From positions 435,001 to 499,000 of the forward strand of contig NZ_CP022363.1 in NCBI RefSeq assembly GCF_003119115.1: 64,000 bases of DNA. Reading direction: 5' to 3'. The stretch's first letter is position 1. Each line of letters opens with the position of its first letter. The stretch comes from Azospirillum sp. TSH58 (lineage in GTDB: Bacteria > Pseudomonadota > Alphaproteobacteria > Azospirillales > Azospirillaceae). Position numbers and translations under genes: made by a program. This document shows positions 43,184 through 52,835 of the stretch, in pieces. Below the pieces are notes generated by a model. It saw only the letters and a list, made by a program, of their open reading frames with translations, did not search any database and was not told where the DNA came from.

Positions 43184-44617
43184 TCATGCCGGGGATCGGG
43201 TGCGTTTCAGCCGGGCCAGCCCGATCCGCACCTGACCCATCAGGTTGGCGGGGTTGAGCACGGCCAGGGCCAGCAGATAGAGGCTGCCCGCCGGGGCGAG
43301 CTGGACGAGCAGCAGGTCGCTTTCCATCGCCGCGATCTCCAGCCCGGCGGCGAAGAGCAGGGCGGCGGTGGTCACCTTCAGAAGATCCTTCACCGGCACC
43401 GCCAGGACGCCGGCGCGCGGCATCAGGATGGCCGCGGCCACCACCCAGCCGAGCTGGGCCGCCAGCGAGCCGTAGGCCGCCCCGATCACGCCGAAACGCG
43501 GGATCAGGAACAGGTTGGCGCCGATGTTCAGCACCGCCGTCAGCATGGTCAGCTTCAGGATGTAGCCGGTCTTCTTGGTCAGGTGCAGCGACAGGTCGAA
43601 GTGGTAGATGCGCAGGATGCTGATGAAGACCGACAGGGCGACGATCGGCATGATCGCGGCACCGGTCTCGCGGTACGCCTCGCCGAGCAGCAGCCCGACG
43701 ATGCCCTGGGCGGAGATGACCTCCATCAGCACCAGGGGCAGGCAGACCAGCAGCAGGATCGTCAGGTTCTGCGCCATGATCGGGCGCGCGGCGCGCGGGC
43801 CGGCGCTGTCATAGGCGCGCGACGCCATCGGCAGCGTGACCAGCGACGCCGCCGACGCCACCAGCATGATCGGCTGCTTGGCGAGGTCGAAGGCCATGGC
43901 GTAGGCGCCGGCCGCGGCCTCGCCGATGAACCAGTAGATCAGGAAGCGGTCGGCGAAATCGAGCGCCCAGCCGACCATCAGGCTCAGCATCAGCGGGCCG
44001 CCGAAGGTCAGCAGGAGGCCGACGCGCTCCCGCGCCGGCCAGCGCAGCGAGATGCCCTTCAGGTCGGAGCGCAGCCAGATCGCGGTGACCAGCAGGAAGC
44101 CGATGCTGGTGCCGAGCAGCAGCCCCTCCTCCTTCCAGCCGATCAGCACGAAGGCGGAGCCGAGCGCCAGCCCGAACAGCGCCTTGGCGAAGGACTTCGC
44201 CGCGAAGACGGAGCCCTTCAGCCGCGCCCGCGACATCTGGATCGACAGGTCGAACCAGGAGATCAGGATGGCGATGACCGGCAGATACAGCACATAGTCG
44301 ATGCCGTTCATGCCGGGGTAGAAGGCCACCACCGTCCCCAGGATGGCGAGCACCCCGCAGGCCACCACCAGGAAGGCGGTGACCACGGTGGAGAGCCAGG
44401 CGTCCCGCTCCGCCGCGTCGCCGCCGCACTTGCGCAGGACGAACAGGCCCATCCAGGAGAAGCCGCAGGCGTTGATCGCCGCCGCCGCCGCCATCACCAG
44501 GGCGTAGTGGCCGTAGGCCTCCGGCGTGACGATGCGCGAGAAGACCGCGACCGCCGCGAAGCCCAGGATGCCGACGGCGATCCGGGTCGCGAAGAAGGCG
44601 AAGCCGCTCGACATCAT
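43184..44617 (-). CDS. Polysaccharide biosynthesis flippase (Wzx/MATE-like)
   Basis: 477 residues with 12-14 hydrophobic helices and no large soluble domain. Typical O-antigen flippase features are RIAVGILGFAAVAVFSRIVTPEAYGHYAL at the N-terminus and LGWVVAAAILMPRAG near the end. It would move lipid-linked repeat units across the inner membrane. The start at 44617 overlaps the stop of the ligase gene by four bases. Confidence 0.88.
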   Translation of the reverse strand: MMSSGFAFFATRIAVGILGFAAVAVFSRIVTPEAYGHYALVMAAAAAINACGFSWMGLFVLRKCGGDAAERDAWLSTVVTAFLVVACGVLAILGTVVAFYPGMNGIDYVLYLPVIAILISWFDLSIQMSRARLKGSVFAAKSFAKALFGLALGSAFVLIGWKEEGLLLGTSIGFLLVTAIWLRSDLKGISLRWPARERVGLLLTFGGPLMLSLMVGWALDFADRFLIYWFIGEAAAGAYAMAFDLAKQPIMLVASAASLVTLPMASRAYDSAGPRAARPIMAQNLTILLLVCLPLVLMEVISAQGIVGLLLGEAYRETGAAIMPIVALSVFISILRIYHFDLSLHLTKKTGYILKLTMLTAVLNIGANLFLIPRFGVIGAAYGSLAAQLGWVVAAAILMPRAGVLAVPVKDLLKVTTAALLFAAGLEIAAMESDLLLVQLAPAGSLYLLALAVLNPANLMGQVRIGLARLKRTRSPA

Positions 44618-46047
44618 GGCCGGGACTCCGCCACCGGGATGCCGTTCTGCAGCTTGGGCCGCCGTCCCGCCGCCGGACGCGGGGTCAGGGCGTGGGCGTG
44701 GACCGTCTTGGCCAGCCGCGTCTGGAAGGCGGTGAAGAGGAACCACAGCAGGCCGTTCTGGATCAGCAGGCTGCTTTCCGCGACGTTGCCCAGCAGGAGC
44801 ATCATGGCGAAGACGATGTGCCAGCGCGCCGCCCCGCTGCGGTCGACCGGGACGATCCGGGCGATCCGCGACAGGTAGATCACATAGGCCACCAGGAAGA
44901 GGCCGAGGCCGAGCAGGCCGACGTCCAGCGTCGTCTGGATGAAGCCGTTGTGGGCGTGGATGTCGAAGCGCCCCGAGGTGCGCCAGAACAGCGCGCCCGG
45001 CGCGTCCAGCCCCGACCAGAAGGCGCTGAAGCCATAGCCCAGCACCGGCTGCTGCTCGATCATCCGGAAGGCGAAGTCCCAGATCAGCGTGCGCCCGGTC
45101 AGCGTGATGTCGCGGCCGAGCAGCGCGACGATGCTTTCCAGGTTCAGCAGCGCGAAGATGGCGGCCAGCATGATGACCATGGTGCCGCCGTACAGTTCCA
45201 GCGCCAGCGACCCGGCGTCCTGCCGGTGGGTGACCAGCATCACCAGGGTCATGCCGGCCATGGCGACGATCAGCGCCGTGGCGGAGCCGGACATGGCGAG
45301 ACAGCCGGCCATGATGGCGAAGGTGCCCAGCCGCCAGACCAGCGCCATGGTATCGGTCACCGGGCGGGAGCGCAGGACGAACAGCCCGGCGGTCAGGCCG
45401 AAGGCCATGGCGTCGCCCAGACCGTTCTTGTGGGAGAAGACGCCGCGCCACTGCGATCCCTGCTCCGCCGGCATCAGGCCGTAGCTCGGCAGGCCGACCG
45501 CGAGCAGCGCGCTCAGCACCGCCAGCACGAAGACCGCGCGGTGGATCAGCCGGGCCAGCGCGACCTCGCCGTAGGACAGGCCGACATAGAGGCCGAAGAT
45601 CGTCGTGCCGACCAGGGCCACGCTGCGGCGGATGGTCAGCGACGGGTCATGCGACCATTGGCTGGACGCGATGGCCAGCACCACCATGAGCGCCATGGGA
45701 ATGCTGAGATAGCGGAAGGCCCGAACGCCGTGGAGCATGACGATCCGCAGCAGGGCCGTGGCGTAGAGGCCGGCGAAGATGAGCTGCTTGATGGTGTCGC
45801 CGGAGGACTCCGGCGCGCCGCCCGCGCGCAGGATGAAGCGCTGCGAGGGCGCGGACATCATCACCGACAGCAGCGCGTCCCACAGCAGGATCAGGCCGAT
45901 CGCGCACACCACCTGATCGAACAGGCTGGGCGTGAGATCGGCCGCGCTGCGCAGGAGCGGCGGCGTCCGTGGCCGGGCGGGCGGCGCGTCCGCAGCGGGC
46001 GCCGCCGCCAGAGCGGCTCGGTTTCGCGGAAATGGCGTTGCACTCAT
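44614..46047 (-). CDS. O-antigen ligase/polymerase family protein
   Basis: 477 residues with about twelve helices. The Wzy_C/WaaL family marker is the large periplasmic loop with GYGFSAFW and FDIHAHNGFIQTTLDVGLLGLG, containing the conserved His-x-His-Asn pattern. The ATG at 46047 has GGGGGAAC upstream; an ATG at 46071 is possible. It either polymerises exopolysaccharide repeats or ligates them; next to a flippase and a Wzz protein, polymerase is more likely. Confidence 0.86.
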   Translation of the reverse strand: MSATPFPRNRAALAAAPAADAPPARPRTPPLLRSAADLTPSLFDQVVCAIGLILLWDALLSVMMSAPSQRFILRAGGAPESSGDTIKQLIFAGLYATALLRIVMLHGVRAFRYLSIPMALMVVLAIASSQWSHDPSLTIRRSVALVGTTIFGLYVGLSYGEVALARLIHRAVFVLAVLSALLAVGLPSYGLMPAEQGSQWRGVFSHKNGLGDAMAFGLTAGLFVLRSRPVTDTMALVWRLGTFAIMAGCLAMSGSATALIVAMAGMTLVMLVTHRQDAGSLALELYGGTMVIMLAAIFALLNLESIVALLGRDITLTGRTLIWDFAFRMIEQQPVLGYGFSAFWSGLDAPGALFWRTSGRFDIHAHNGFIQTTLDVGLLGLGLFLVAYVIYLSRIARIVPVDRSGAARWHIVFAMMLLLGNVAESSLLIQNGLLWFLFTAFQTRLAKTVHAHALTPRPAAGRRPKLQNGIPVAESRP

Positions 46048-46077
46048 CCTGTTCCCCCGATGAACCCGCATCCATTT

Positions 46078-46194
46078 CCCTCTCCCCTCCGGGGAGAGGG
46101 TCAGGGTGAGGGGGTTGCGCCGCTGCCGGACTTACCGCCATGCACAACCTCCTCACCGACCCTGCGGGTCACCCTCTCCCCAGAGGGGAGAGGG
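46078..46194. repeat. Composite hairpin element, second copy
   Basis: 117 bases with the same plan as 20454-20630: CCCTCTCCCC/GGGGAGAGGG stems at both ends (46078-46100 and 46172-46194), the left one followed by TCAGGGTGAGGGGG. The first 37 bases are an exact reverse complement of 20594-20630. It lies between the BY-kinase and polymerase genes, both minus-strand, so this copy is inside a transcription unit and may attenuate it. Confidence 0.85.
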
Positions 46195-46245
46195 CTAAGA
46201 TGACCAAACGCAATCGCGCCGGGCGTTTCCGCCGTCACGTCATGG

Positions 46246-48498
46246 TCAGCGCGTGTAGTAGCGGCGCGCCTCGTTCATGCCGTAGGCCTCTTCCGACGCG
46301 TCGGTGCGGGCCAGCTTCTTCAGGTCCACCCGGCTCAGCACGACGCTGGTCACGTCGCGGCCGAGTTCGGTCAGCCGGTCGATGGCCCGCTGGACGACGG
46401 CGCGCGGCGTCTGCTCCCAGCGCACCACGAACAGGCATTCCGTCGCCGACCGGGTCAGCACGCCCGCGTCCGCCACGACCGCCATCGGCGGGGTGTCGAG
46501 GATGACGCAGTCGTATTCGAGCGAGGCGAACTTGATGATGCTCGCCAGCTTCTCCGACCCCAGAAGCTCCTGCGGGTGGTCGCAATGCGGGCGGCCGACG
46601 ACGTAGTGCAGCCCGCTGCGGCCATCCACCTGGACGACGTCCTGCCATTCCGCCTTGCCGACGATCAGGTCGCTCAGGTCGCCCGGGGCGTTGTCCCCCA
46701 GCACGGCCCCGATGCGCGGGCAGCGCAGGTCGCATTCCAGAAGCAGGACCCGCCGGCCGGACGCCGCCAGCATGCGCGCCAGGGTCAGGCAGACGGTGGT
46801 CTTGCCCTCGCCGGGAACGGCGGAGGTCACCATCACCACGGAGCCGGTGTTCAGGGCGCCGCGGGCGTAGAGCGACACGCCGATGGCGCGCACCGCCTCG
46901 CTGTACTCCGACCGCGGACGGTCGAGGACGTAATCCTCCGGCTTGGCGTTCTTGTGATGCGGCAGGGACGGCACCAGCCCGATGGCCGGCACGCCGATCG
47001 TCTCCTCCACATGCTGGGTGTTGCGGAAGGTCTTGTTCAGATGGTCGCGCAGGAAGGCCAGGAACATGCCGATCAGCAAGCCCACGGCCAGACCGCCGCC
47101 GACGAACAGCTTCTTGCCCGGCGTGGACGGCTCCAGCGGCGGTTCCGCCTTGGACACGACGCGGGCGTCGCGCTGCTGAAGGTCGTCCTGCTCGCGCGTT
47201 TCGACGAGACGCTGGAGCAGACCTTCATAGACGCGGCGGTTGGCGTCGGCCTCGCGCTGCAACTGGGCCAGGCGGACGTTGGCGCCCAGCTCGCCCGCGG
47301 TCTCGGCGGTCAGCTTCTTCAACGCGGCTTCAAGCTCGCGCTCGCGGGCGCGGGCGATCTCGACCTCGTTGTTGATCACCGCCATGATCTTGGTGGCTTC
47401 CTCGCGCATCTTCTGGCGCAGGTTCGTCAACTGGTTGACGTAGGCCTGCACCGCCGGATGCTGGTCGCCGTAGCGGGTGCGGTATTCGGCGAGCCGCCGC
47501 GCGATGCCCGACTCCTCCTCGCCCAGCCGCTGGATCAGCGGCGAGCCGAGGATCTCCGCCGCGTTGCCCTGGGTCGGGCTGCGCGCGACGATCCGGGCGT
47601 TCTGCGCCCGCGCCTCCGCCCGGCCGCGCTCCGTCTGGGCGACGACCAGGGCGCGGTTCAGCTCGGCCAGCTGCTGCGACAGGAAGGTCTCGCCGCCGGC
47701 GCCGCCGAGCACGAGGCCCTGCTGCGCGCGGTAGTCCTGCACCGCCTTGTCCGACACCTCGACCTGGGCGCGCAGCTCGTTGATGCGGTCCTCCAGCCAC
47801 TTGTTGGCCTGCTGGTTGACCTCCTGCTTGGTCTGGAGCTGGTCGAGCAGATACTCGTCCACGAAGGCGTTGGCGATGCGCGCCGCCTTGTCCGCCTCCT
47901 TCGCCTTGAAGGAGACGAGGATGGTGTAGGACTGCGCGTCGCTGGTCGCCGACAGGCCGCGGCGGACGTCGGCGATGACCGCCGCCCGCTCCTTCTCCGG
48001 CGTCGTCGGCTCCTTCACGCCGATGCCGGCGGAGTTCAGGTAGCCGGTGATCTGCTGGCGCAGCGGCGACAGGTCGTAGCCGACGGTGTCGTTGATCCCG
48101 GCGATGGCCCGGTCGATGGCCGAAGGCCGCTCGATGGCGCCGTTGAACTCCGGGTCATGGACCAGCCCCAGCCGGTCCACCACCTTGGCGGCGGTGGCGG
48201 AGGAGGTGATCATGTCGATTTCGGTCCGGATCGCCGCCGCCTCGCGCGGCAGGTTGGAGATCACGGCGTTGATGTCCGTGACCTCCGTCGTGCGCGGGTC
48301 GATGATGAGCACGGCCTGGCTGGTGAACCGCGGCTCATAGAGCAGGGCACCGGTGGTGGCCAGCGCGGTGCAGCACAGGACGCTGGCGATGATCGTGCTC
48401 CGGCGCCGGCGCAGCACCTGGAGGAGGTCGCGGAGCGCGACCTCCCGGGTGCTGGCTTCGGACCCCAGGGCTCCGTCTACATGAGTGTACGCGGCCAT
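46246..48498 (-). CDS. Wzz-type polysaccharide co-polymerase fused to bacterial tyrosine kinase (ExoP/Wzc-like)
   Basis: 750 residues. A Wzz domain begins after TM1 (about 36-56), followed by long coiled coils (about 215-440) and TM2 near 470-490 (GGGLAVGLLIGMFLAFL). The C-terminal third is a BY-kinase: Walker A SAVPGEGKTT near 557-566, Walker A' LLLECDLRCPR and Walker B DCVILDTPP near 661. The tail has only three tyrosines (EAYGMNEARRYYTR), fewer than in Wzc. It controls chain length and export of the exopolysaccharide. AGGAG precedes the ATG at 48498. Confidence 0.92.
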   Translation of the reverse strand: MAAYTHVDGALGSEASTREVALRDLLQVLRRRRSTIIASVLCCTALATTGALLYEPRFTSQAVLIIDPRTTEVTDINAVISNLPREAAAIRTEIDMITSSATAAKVVDRLGLVHDPEFNGAIERPSAIDRAIAGINDTVGYDLSPLRQQITGYLNSAGIGVKEPTTPEKERAAVIADVRRGLSATSDAQSYTILVSFKAKEADKAARIANAFVDEYLLDQLQTKQEVNQQANKWLEDRINELRAQVEVSDKAVQDYRAQQGLVLGGAGGETFLSQQLAELNRALVVAQTERGRAEARAQNARIVARSPTQGNAAEILGSPLIQRLGEEESGIARRLAEYRTRYGDQHPAVQAYVNQLTNLRQKMREEATKIMAVINNEVEIARARERELEAALKKLTAETAGELGANVRLAQLQREADANRRVYEGLLQRLVETREQDDLQQRDARVVSKAEPPLEPSTPGKKLFVGGGLAVGLLIGMFLAFLRDHLNKTFRNTQHVEETIGVPAIGLVPSLPHHKNAKPEDYVLDRPRSEYSEAVRAIGVSLYARGALNTGSVVMVTSAVPGEGKTTVCLTLARMLAASGRRVLLLECDLRCPRIGAVLGDNAPGDLSDLIVGKAEWQDVVQVDGRSGLHYVVGRPHCDHPQELLGSEKLASIIKFASLEYDCVILDTPPMAVVADAGVLTRSATECLFVVRWEQTPRAVVQRAIDRLTELGRDVTSVVLSRVDLKKLARTDASEEAYGMNEARRYYTR

Positions 48499-48541
48499 CC
48501 CATTCTCCTGAGGATCGGTCGTTTAGGGTCCAGGCCGGCGG

Positions 48542-49936
48542 TCAGCCCTTCACGATCTTCTCGTCGACGATGCCCGCCTTGCCGAAGGCGTTGCGGGTGT
48601 CGACGATCAGCGGCAGCCCGTCCAGGAAGGCCTTCAGATCGAAGGAGTCGTGGTCGGTGCACAGGATCGCGGCGTCGAAGGCACCGTCGCGGATCTCCTC
48701 CAGCGCGACCGACGGCGTGCCGGCCATGCGGGCGAGGCGGCGCGTCTCCGGCAGCTCCGGCACGTGCGGGTCGTAGTAGAAGACCTCGCAACCGCGGTCC
48801 TGCAGAAGATCGATGATCTTCAGCGCCGGGCTTTCGCGCATGTCCTCGATGTTCTTCTTGTAGGCGACGCCGAGCACGAGGATGCGCGACCCGCGCAGCG
48901 CGCGGCCCAGCTTGGAGTCCATGGCCTGGGACAGCCGCTCCACCACGTAATGCGGCATGCGGGTGTTGATCTCGCCGGCCAGCTCGATGAAGCGGGTGGC
49001 GACGTCGAACTCGCGGGCCTTCCAGGTCAGGTAGAAGGGGTCGATCGGGATGCAGTGACCGCCCAGGCCGGGGCCGGGGTAGAAGGGCATGTAGCCGAAG
49101 GGCTTCGTCTTGGCGCCCTCGATCACTTCCCACACGTCGATGCCCATCGCGTCGTAGACGACCTTCAGCTCGTTGACGAGCGCGATGTTCACGCAGCGGA
49201 AGATGTTCTCGGTCAGCTTCACCGCCTCGGCCGCCTCCAGCGACGAGACCGGGATCACGCGCTCCAGCGCGCGGCCGTACATCGAGCAGGCGATGCGCAG
49301 CGCGTTGGGGTCCTCGCCGCCGACGATCTTCGGGATGCGGGCGGTGGTGAAGGTCTCGTTGCCGGGGTCCTCGCGCTCAGGCGAGAAGGCCAGCAGGAAG
49401 TCCGTGCCGCTGACGAGGCCGGTCTTCTCCAGGATCGGGCGCACCACCTCGCGCGTCGTGCCGGGGTAGGTGGTCGATTCGAGGACGATCAGCTGGCCGG
49501 GGCGCAGCACCTGGGCGATCTGCCGGGTGGTGACCTCGATGCAGCTCATGTCCGGTTCGCGGTTGCGCGTCAGCGGCGTCGGCACGCAGATGACGATGGC
49601 GTCCATGTCGGCCAGCGACTGGAAGTTCGCCGTGGCCGTGAAACGGCCCTCCTCGATCATCCCGCGGACCTCGTCGGTCGACACGGTGCCGATGTAGGAG
49701 GTGCCGCCGTTCAGGCTGGCGACCTTTTCCGGATCGATGTCGAAGCCCGTCACCGAAAAGCCGGCCCGCGCGAACAGCCGCGCCAGAGGCAGGCCGACGT
49801 AACCCAGGCCGATGACGCCGACGCTGGCGGTGCCCGCCGCGATCTTCGACTCCAGCGCCGCCAGGGCTTCCGGAATGCCGGACGTGCCGACCGAACCCCC
49901 GCTCACCAACAGGTCGGCAAACTCATTGCTCGACAT
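48542..49936 (-). CDS. UDP-sugar 6-dehydrogenase (WbpA/UDP-GlcNAc or ManNAc dehydrogenase type)
   Basis: 464 residues. The Rossmann motif GVIGLGYVGLP is at 40-50, SPEREDPGN is the signature of UDP-HexNAc dehydrogenases such as WbpA, and the catalytic cysteine is in GLGGHCIPIDPFYL. An extra N-terminal segment of about 38 residues precedes the fold. It makes a UDP-hexosaminuronic acid with two NAD+, a precursor for an acidic exopolysaccharide. It is transcribed toward the BY-kinase gene, 43 bases away. UDP-glucose dehydrogenase is a less likely alternative because of the SPERE motif. Confidence 0.9.
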   Translation of the reverse strand: MSSNEFADLLVSGGSVGTSGIPEALAALESKIAAGTASVGVIGLGYVGLPLARLFARAGFSVTGFDIDPEKVASLNGGTSYIGTVSTDEVRGMIEEGRFTATANFQSLADMDAIVICVPTPLTRNREPDMSCIEVTTRQIAQVLRPGQLIVLESTTYPGTTREVVRPILEKTGLVSGTDFLLAFSPEREDPGNETFTTARIPKIVGGEDPNALRIACSMYGRALERVIPVSSLEAAEAVKLTENIFRCVNIALVNELKVVYDAMGIDVWEVIEGAKTKPFGYMPFYPGPGLGGHCIPIDPFYLTWKAREFDVATRFIELAGEINTRMPHYVVERLSQAMDSKLGRALRGSRILVLGVAYKKNIEDMRESPALKIIDLLQDRGCEVFYYDPHVPELPETRRLARMAGTPSVALEEIRDGAFDAAILCTDHDSFDLKAFLDGLPLIVDTRNAFGKAGIVDEKIVKG

Positions 49937-50340
49937 AAGACGTCTCCTTTCCCGACTCTCTCGCTCGTAGAGGTTTCACCGTTTTCCGCGCTGTACTGCA
50001 GAGACCAGATTTACCGACACAAAACCGAAGCCAAGGTCCGGTTCTGAAAACGGGCCTTGGCTTTTGCTGTTCATAGGACTGATCGATCGGCGTTTCCTCT
50101 CACCGAATACATTAGGCCGCTTTGTCTAAGCACCCAGCAATCGTGATAGAAAAAGGGGAAGCCGTAAACGTCGTAAAAGGCCGAACTACCGTCAGTTGAC
50201 CGGGTGACCTTTCTTGTGAGACTTTCGGGATGACCATCCCGAAAGGTGCTTTATTAACCCCTTTTGAGTAACCACGGGCAGAATAGACGAAAGGAGCCGG
50301 ACCGGCGCGTCAGCGGCCGGACGGCTCCTTCGCACCGCGG
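49937..50340. promoter_or_regulatory. 404-base gap: leader hairpin of the exopolysaccharide operon, no gene seen
   Basis: AAGCCAAGGTCCG (50028-50040) and CGGGCCTTGGCTT (50051-50063) form a long stem-loop about 92-127 bases upstream of the dehydrogenase start. On the minus strand it is followed by a GGTTTTGTG run, so it could terminate early transcripts. A second stem, CTTTCGGGAT/ATCCCGAAAG, is at 50222-50245. The part from 50100 to 50180 is the most AT-rich and probably holds the operon promoter. Confidence 0.45.
50291..50330 (-). terminator. Hairpin after the GNAT-like gene
   Basis: AAGGAGCCG (50291-50299) and CGGCTCCTT (50322-50330) pair, with further GC pairs inside. The minus strand then reads TTTCGTCTATTC. 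It is ten bases past the stop of the gene ending at 50341. Confidence 0.6.
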
Positions 50341-51519
50341 TCATCCCTGGACGGCGACTCCCTCCGGTTGCAGCCCGGCGGTCTCGGGCAGCGTGTTGTG
50401 CATCAGGAAGCTGGCGTCGCCGTCGCCCATGGTCAGCAGCCAGTTGCGCCGGTCGGCGAAGGCGTCCCGGTCGATGCCGGCGTCCGGCCCGGCGTGCGCC
50501 ATCACCCGCACCGGGAAGCCCACGCGGTCGGGCACCTTCATCATGCCCATGGCGAGGAAGGTCCGCTCCGCCCGCGTGTTCAGCGTCCGGCAGATGAGGG
50601 CGGTCGCGCGCTCCGTCGCGGCGATGCGCAGCGTGTGGCTCAGCAGGACCCACAGCCATTTCGGATCGCACAGGTAATCCACGATGGCGAGGCAGGGCTC
50701 CTTGCGCCAGGTCTCGCGGCGCAGGACGACGTAGCCCAGCGGCTCGTCCCCGCGCGTCAGGATGAAGCGGCGGTAGGCCGAGGCGCAGGGAATCGCGTCG
50801 TAGCGCCAGCGCAGATGCGTCAGGTCGCGCAGCGCGATCAGCGGGTAATGCGGGGAGGCGCGCCGCCAGATGGCGTCGGCCCGCGCGTCGAACCGCCCGA
50901 TCTCCTCGAACCGCGCCCCGGTCGCCCGGCTCAGCAAATGCCCGCCGATCCGCGCCCCGTGCAAGGCCGGGCCGGCGATCGTCCCGATGGTCCGCATGCG
51001 GCCCTTGAGCGAGGACGCCTCCAGGCAGCGCCGCGTGTCCAGCGGGAAGACGTAGGCGGGCAGGGCGCCGATGTCGATCCAGCCCGCCTTGCTGTAGGCC
51101 TTGTAGGCGGAATCGGAGATGTGGATGGCCATGGACAGCGGACGGCTGTCGAGCTGGGCCTCCGCCAAGGGCGTGAAGGCGCCGCGCATCCGCCATTCCG
51201 GCAGGACCATCAGGCTGTTGGCCCAGGAGGCCGGGATTTCCCGGTCCCGCGCCTTCAGGCGGAAGGGAATCCCGCATTGCTGGCCGACGATCTGCCCCTG
51301 CCGCTTGCACACCCAGACCTGCGGCCCGTCCGCGTCCCGGTCGGGCACCTCGTCGAAGAGCCAGCGGTTGTAGGCCTCGTCCACCTGCCAGACCCGTTCC
51401 CCGAACATCTTGCGCTGGAAGCCGCGCAGCTCCCCCTTATCGGAAGCGTCGAAACGGAAAACGGTTTTCTTCAGCCGGTCGGTGATCGACTGACCGACGG
51501 TGCTGCTGCTGGTGCTCAC
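50341..51519 (-). CDS. GNAT-like acyltransferase in the exopolysaccharide locus
   Basis: 392 residues, soluble. The N-terminal half has GNAT-like features (WVCKRQGQIVGQQCGIPFRL, SLMVLPEWRMRGAFTPLAEA); the C-terminal half repeats an acyltransferase-like pattern (GYVVLRRETWRKEPCLAIVDYL). Two linked GNAT-like domains occur in proteins that modify polysaccharides or in FemAB-like enzymes. Its position points to N- or O-acylation of an amino sugar, but substrate and donor are not deducible. It is its own unit, terminated before the dehydrogenase promoter. Confidence 0.68.
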   Translation of the reverse strand: MSTSSSTVGQSITDRLKKTVFRFDASDKGELRGFQRKMFGERVWQVDEAYNRWLFDEVPDRDADGPQVWVCKRQGQIVGQQCGIPFRLKARDREIPASWANSLMVLPEWRMRGAFTPLAEAQLDSRPLSMAIHISDSAYKAYSKAGWIDIGALPAYVFPLDTRRCLEASSLKGRMRTIGTIAGPALHGARIGGHLLSRATGARFEEIGRFDARADAIWRRASPHYPLIALRDLTHLRWRYDAIPCASAYRRFILTRGDEPLGYVVLRRETWRKEPCLAIVDYLCDPKWLWVLLSHTLRIAATERATALICRTLNTRAERTFLAMGMMKVPDRVGFPVRVMAHAGPDAGIDRDAFADRRNWLLTMGDGDASFLMHNTLPETAGLQPEGVAVQG

Positions 51520-51592
51520 ATGCCCCCCCTTGTTCGAACGCGCCGTCCCTTTGCCCGGCCCGCGGCTCGCCCGCGGACGTCGGGACCGAAGG

Positions 51593-52816
51593 TCAGCGCA
51601 CGGATTCCGGCCGCATTCCGGATGCCTCCTGCACGCTCCCTCCTGGCTGTTGGATCGCGGTGGTCCCGGTCCGGGTTTCGGTTTTTGCGTCGTTGCTGAC
51701 CCGGTTGCCGGTGACGGTTTTGCCGATGCTGTCGGCGATGATGATGGCGGCCCGCTTGCCGTTGCGGTGGAAGAGGTTGTCGCGCAGTTCCAGCGTGATC
51801 GAGCCGTTGCCCTTCTGGTGCTGCAGGACGCCGCCGTTGTTGTCGTAGAACTCGTTGTCGTAGACCCGGTAGGTCACGTCGATCCCGCGGTTCTGGCCGA
51901 GCGAGATGCCCGCGTCGGCGTTGCGGAAGATGACGTTGCGGTAGATCTCGGTGCTGGACTTGGCCAGGATGCCGGCGCCGCGCGGGTTGTCGTGGATCAG
52001 ATTGTCGTGGATCCTCAGCGCGCTGCCGGCCTGCCCCTGGTCGTGGTAGAGGCCGTGGGACCGGCCCTCGCCGCCGTTGATGCCGTTGTTGAAGACCCGG
52101 TTGTGGGCGATCTCGCCGGTCAGGATGCGCCCGTTCCAGCCGGAATAGACGCCGCCGTCCTTGCGCCATCCGTTGTCGGCGATGGTGTTGCGCGTGATGA
52201 CCTGGTCGGTGTTGTCCGCCGCGTAATGCACGATCCCGTAGGCGCCGTTGCCGGTGATGGCCGACCCGTCGATCCGCAGCCCGTCGGCGGTGCCGGCAAC
52301 GACGATTCCGGAGCCGCCGTTGCCCGCGACGGTCACGTTCGTCACCGAGACGTTGCGCGCCCGCGGGCCGAGCAGCAGGCCGGTGTCGGCCGCGCCGGTG
52401 ATGGTCAGCCCGTCGAAGGCGACGTTCACCTTGCCGTTCAGGCTGACCGCGACGGAGGCGCCCCGCGCGTCGATCACCGGAGCGTCGCCCTTGCCATAGG
52501 CGCCGTAGGTGACCGGCCGGTCCGCCGTTCCGGAGGAGGAGGCCAGGAGGCTGCCGCGCCAGCTCTCCCCGCGCTCGAACAGCACGCGGCTTCCCGGCGG
52601 GAAGGCCGTGGCGTTCACCTTCTCCAGCGATTTCCACGCCTCCTTCGGGCCGCGGCCCGACCGGCGGTCGTCGCCGTCCGTGGCATCGACGTAGAAGACC
52701 GGCGCGTCGTTGGCGCTCCGGCCGGCGTTTTGGTCGGCGTCCCGGCGCCCGCTGACGAGCAGCGACGGCTGGGCGGGACGCTCGATGGCGGGGGGAGGCG
52801 GGGGCAGGTGATCCAT
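51593..52816 (-). CDS. Right-handed parallel beta-helix protein (pectate lyase-like fold)
   Basis: 407 residues. After a proline-rich N-terminus (MDHLPPPPPAIERPAQP) and FYVDATDGDDRRSGRGP, residues about 55-375 show repeated beta-helix turns (GLTITGAADTGLLLGP, IRIDGSAITGNGAYGI-like). Conserved blocks YSGWNGRILTGEI, GRSHGLYHD and NPRGAGILAKSSTEIY recur almost unchanged in the larger paralogue at 56161-58317. No signal peptide is visible. Such proteins cleave or bind acidic polysaccharides, so it may be a lyase or epimerase for the locus product. The gene begins 19 bases after a small membrane-protein gene. Confidence 0.85.
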   Translation of the reverse strand: MDHLPPPPPAIERPAQPSLLVSGRRDADQNAGRSANDAPVFYVDATDGDDRRSGRGPKEAWKSLEKVNATAFPPGSRVLFERGESWRGSLLASSSGTADRPVTYGAYGKGDAPVIDARGASVAVSLNGKVNVAFDGLTITGAADTGLLLGPRARNVSVTNVTVAGNGGSGIVVAGTADGLRIDGSAITGNGAYGIVHYAADNTDQVITRNTIADNGWRKDGGVYSGWNGRILTGEIAHNRVFNNGINGGEGRSHGLYHDQGQAGSALRIHDNLIHDNPRGAGILAKSSTEIYRNVIFRNADAGISLGQNRGIDVTYRVYDNEFYDNNGGVLQHQKGNGSITLELRDNLFHRNGKRAAIIIADSIGKTVTGNRVSNDAKTETRTGTTAIQQPGGSVQEASGMRPESVR

Positions 52817-52835
52817 GGGTCCGGCTCGCGCGGCC

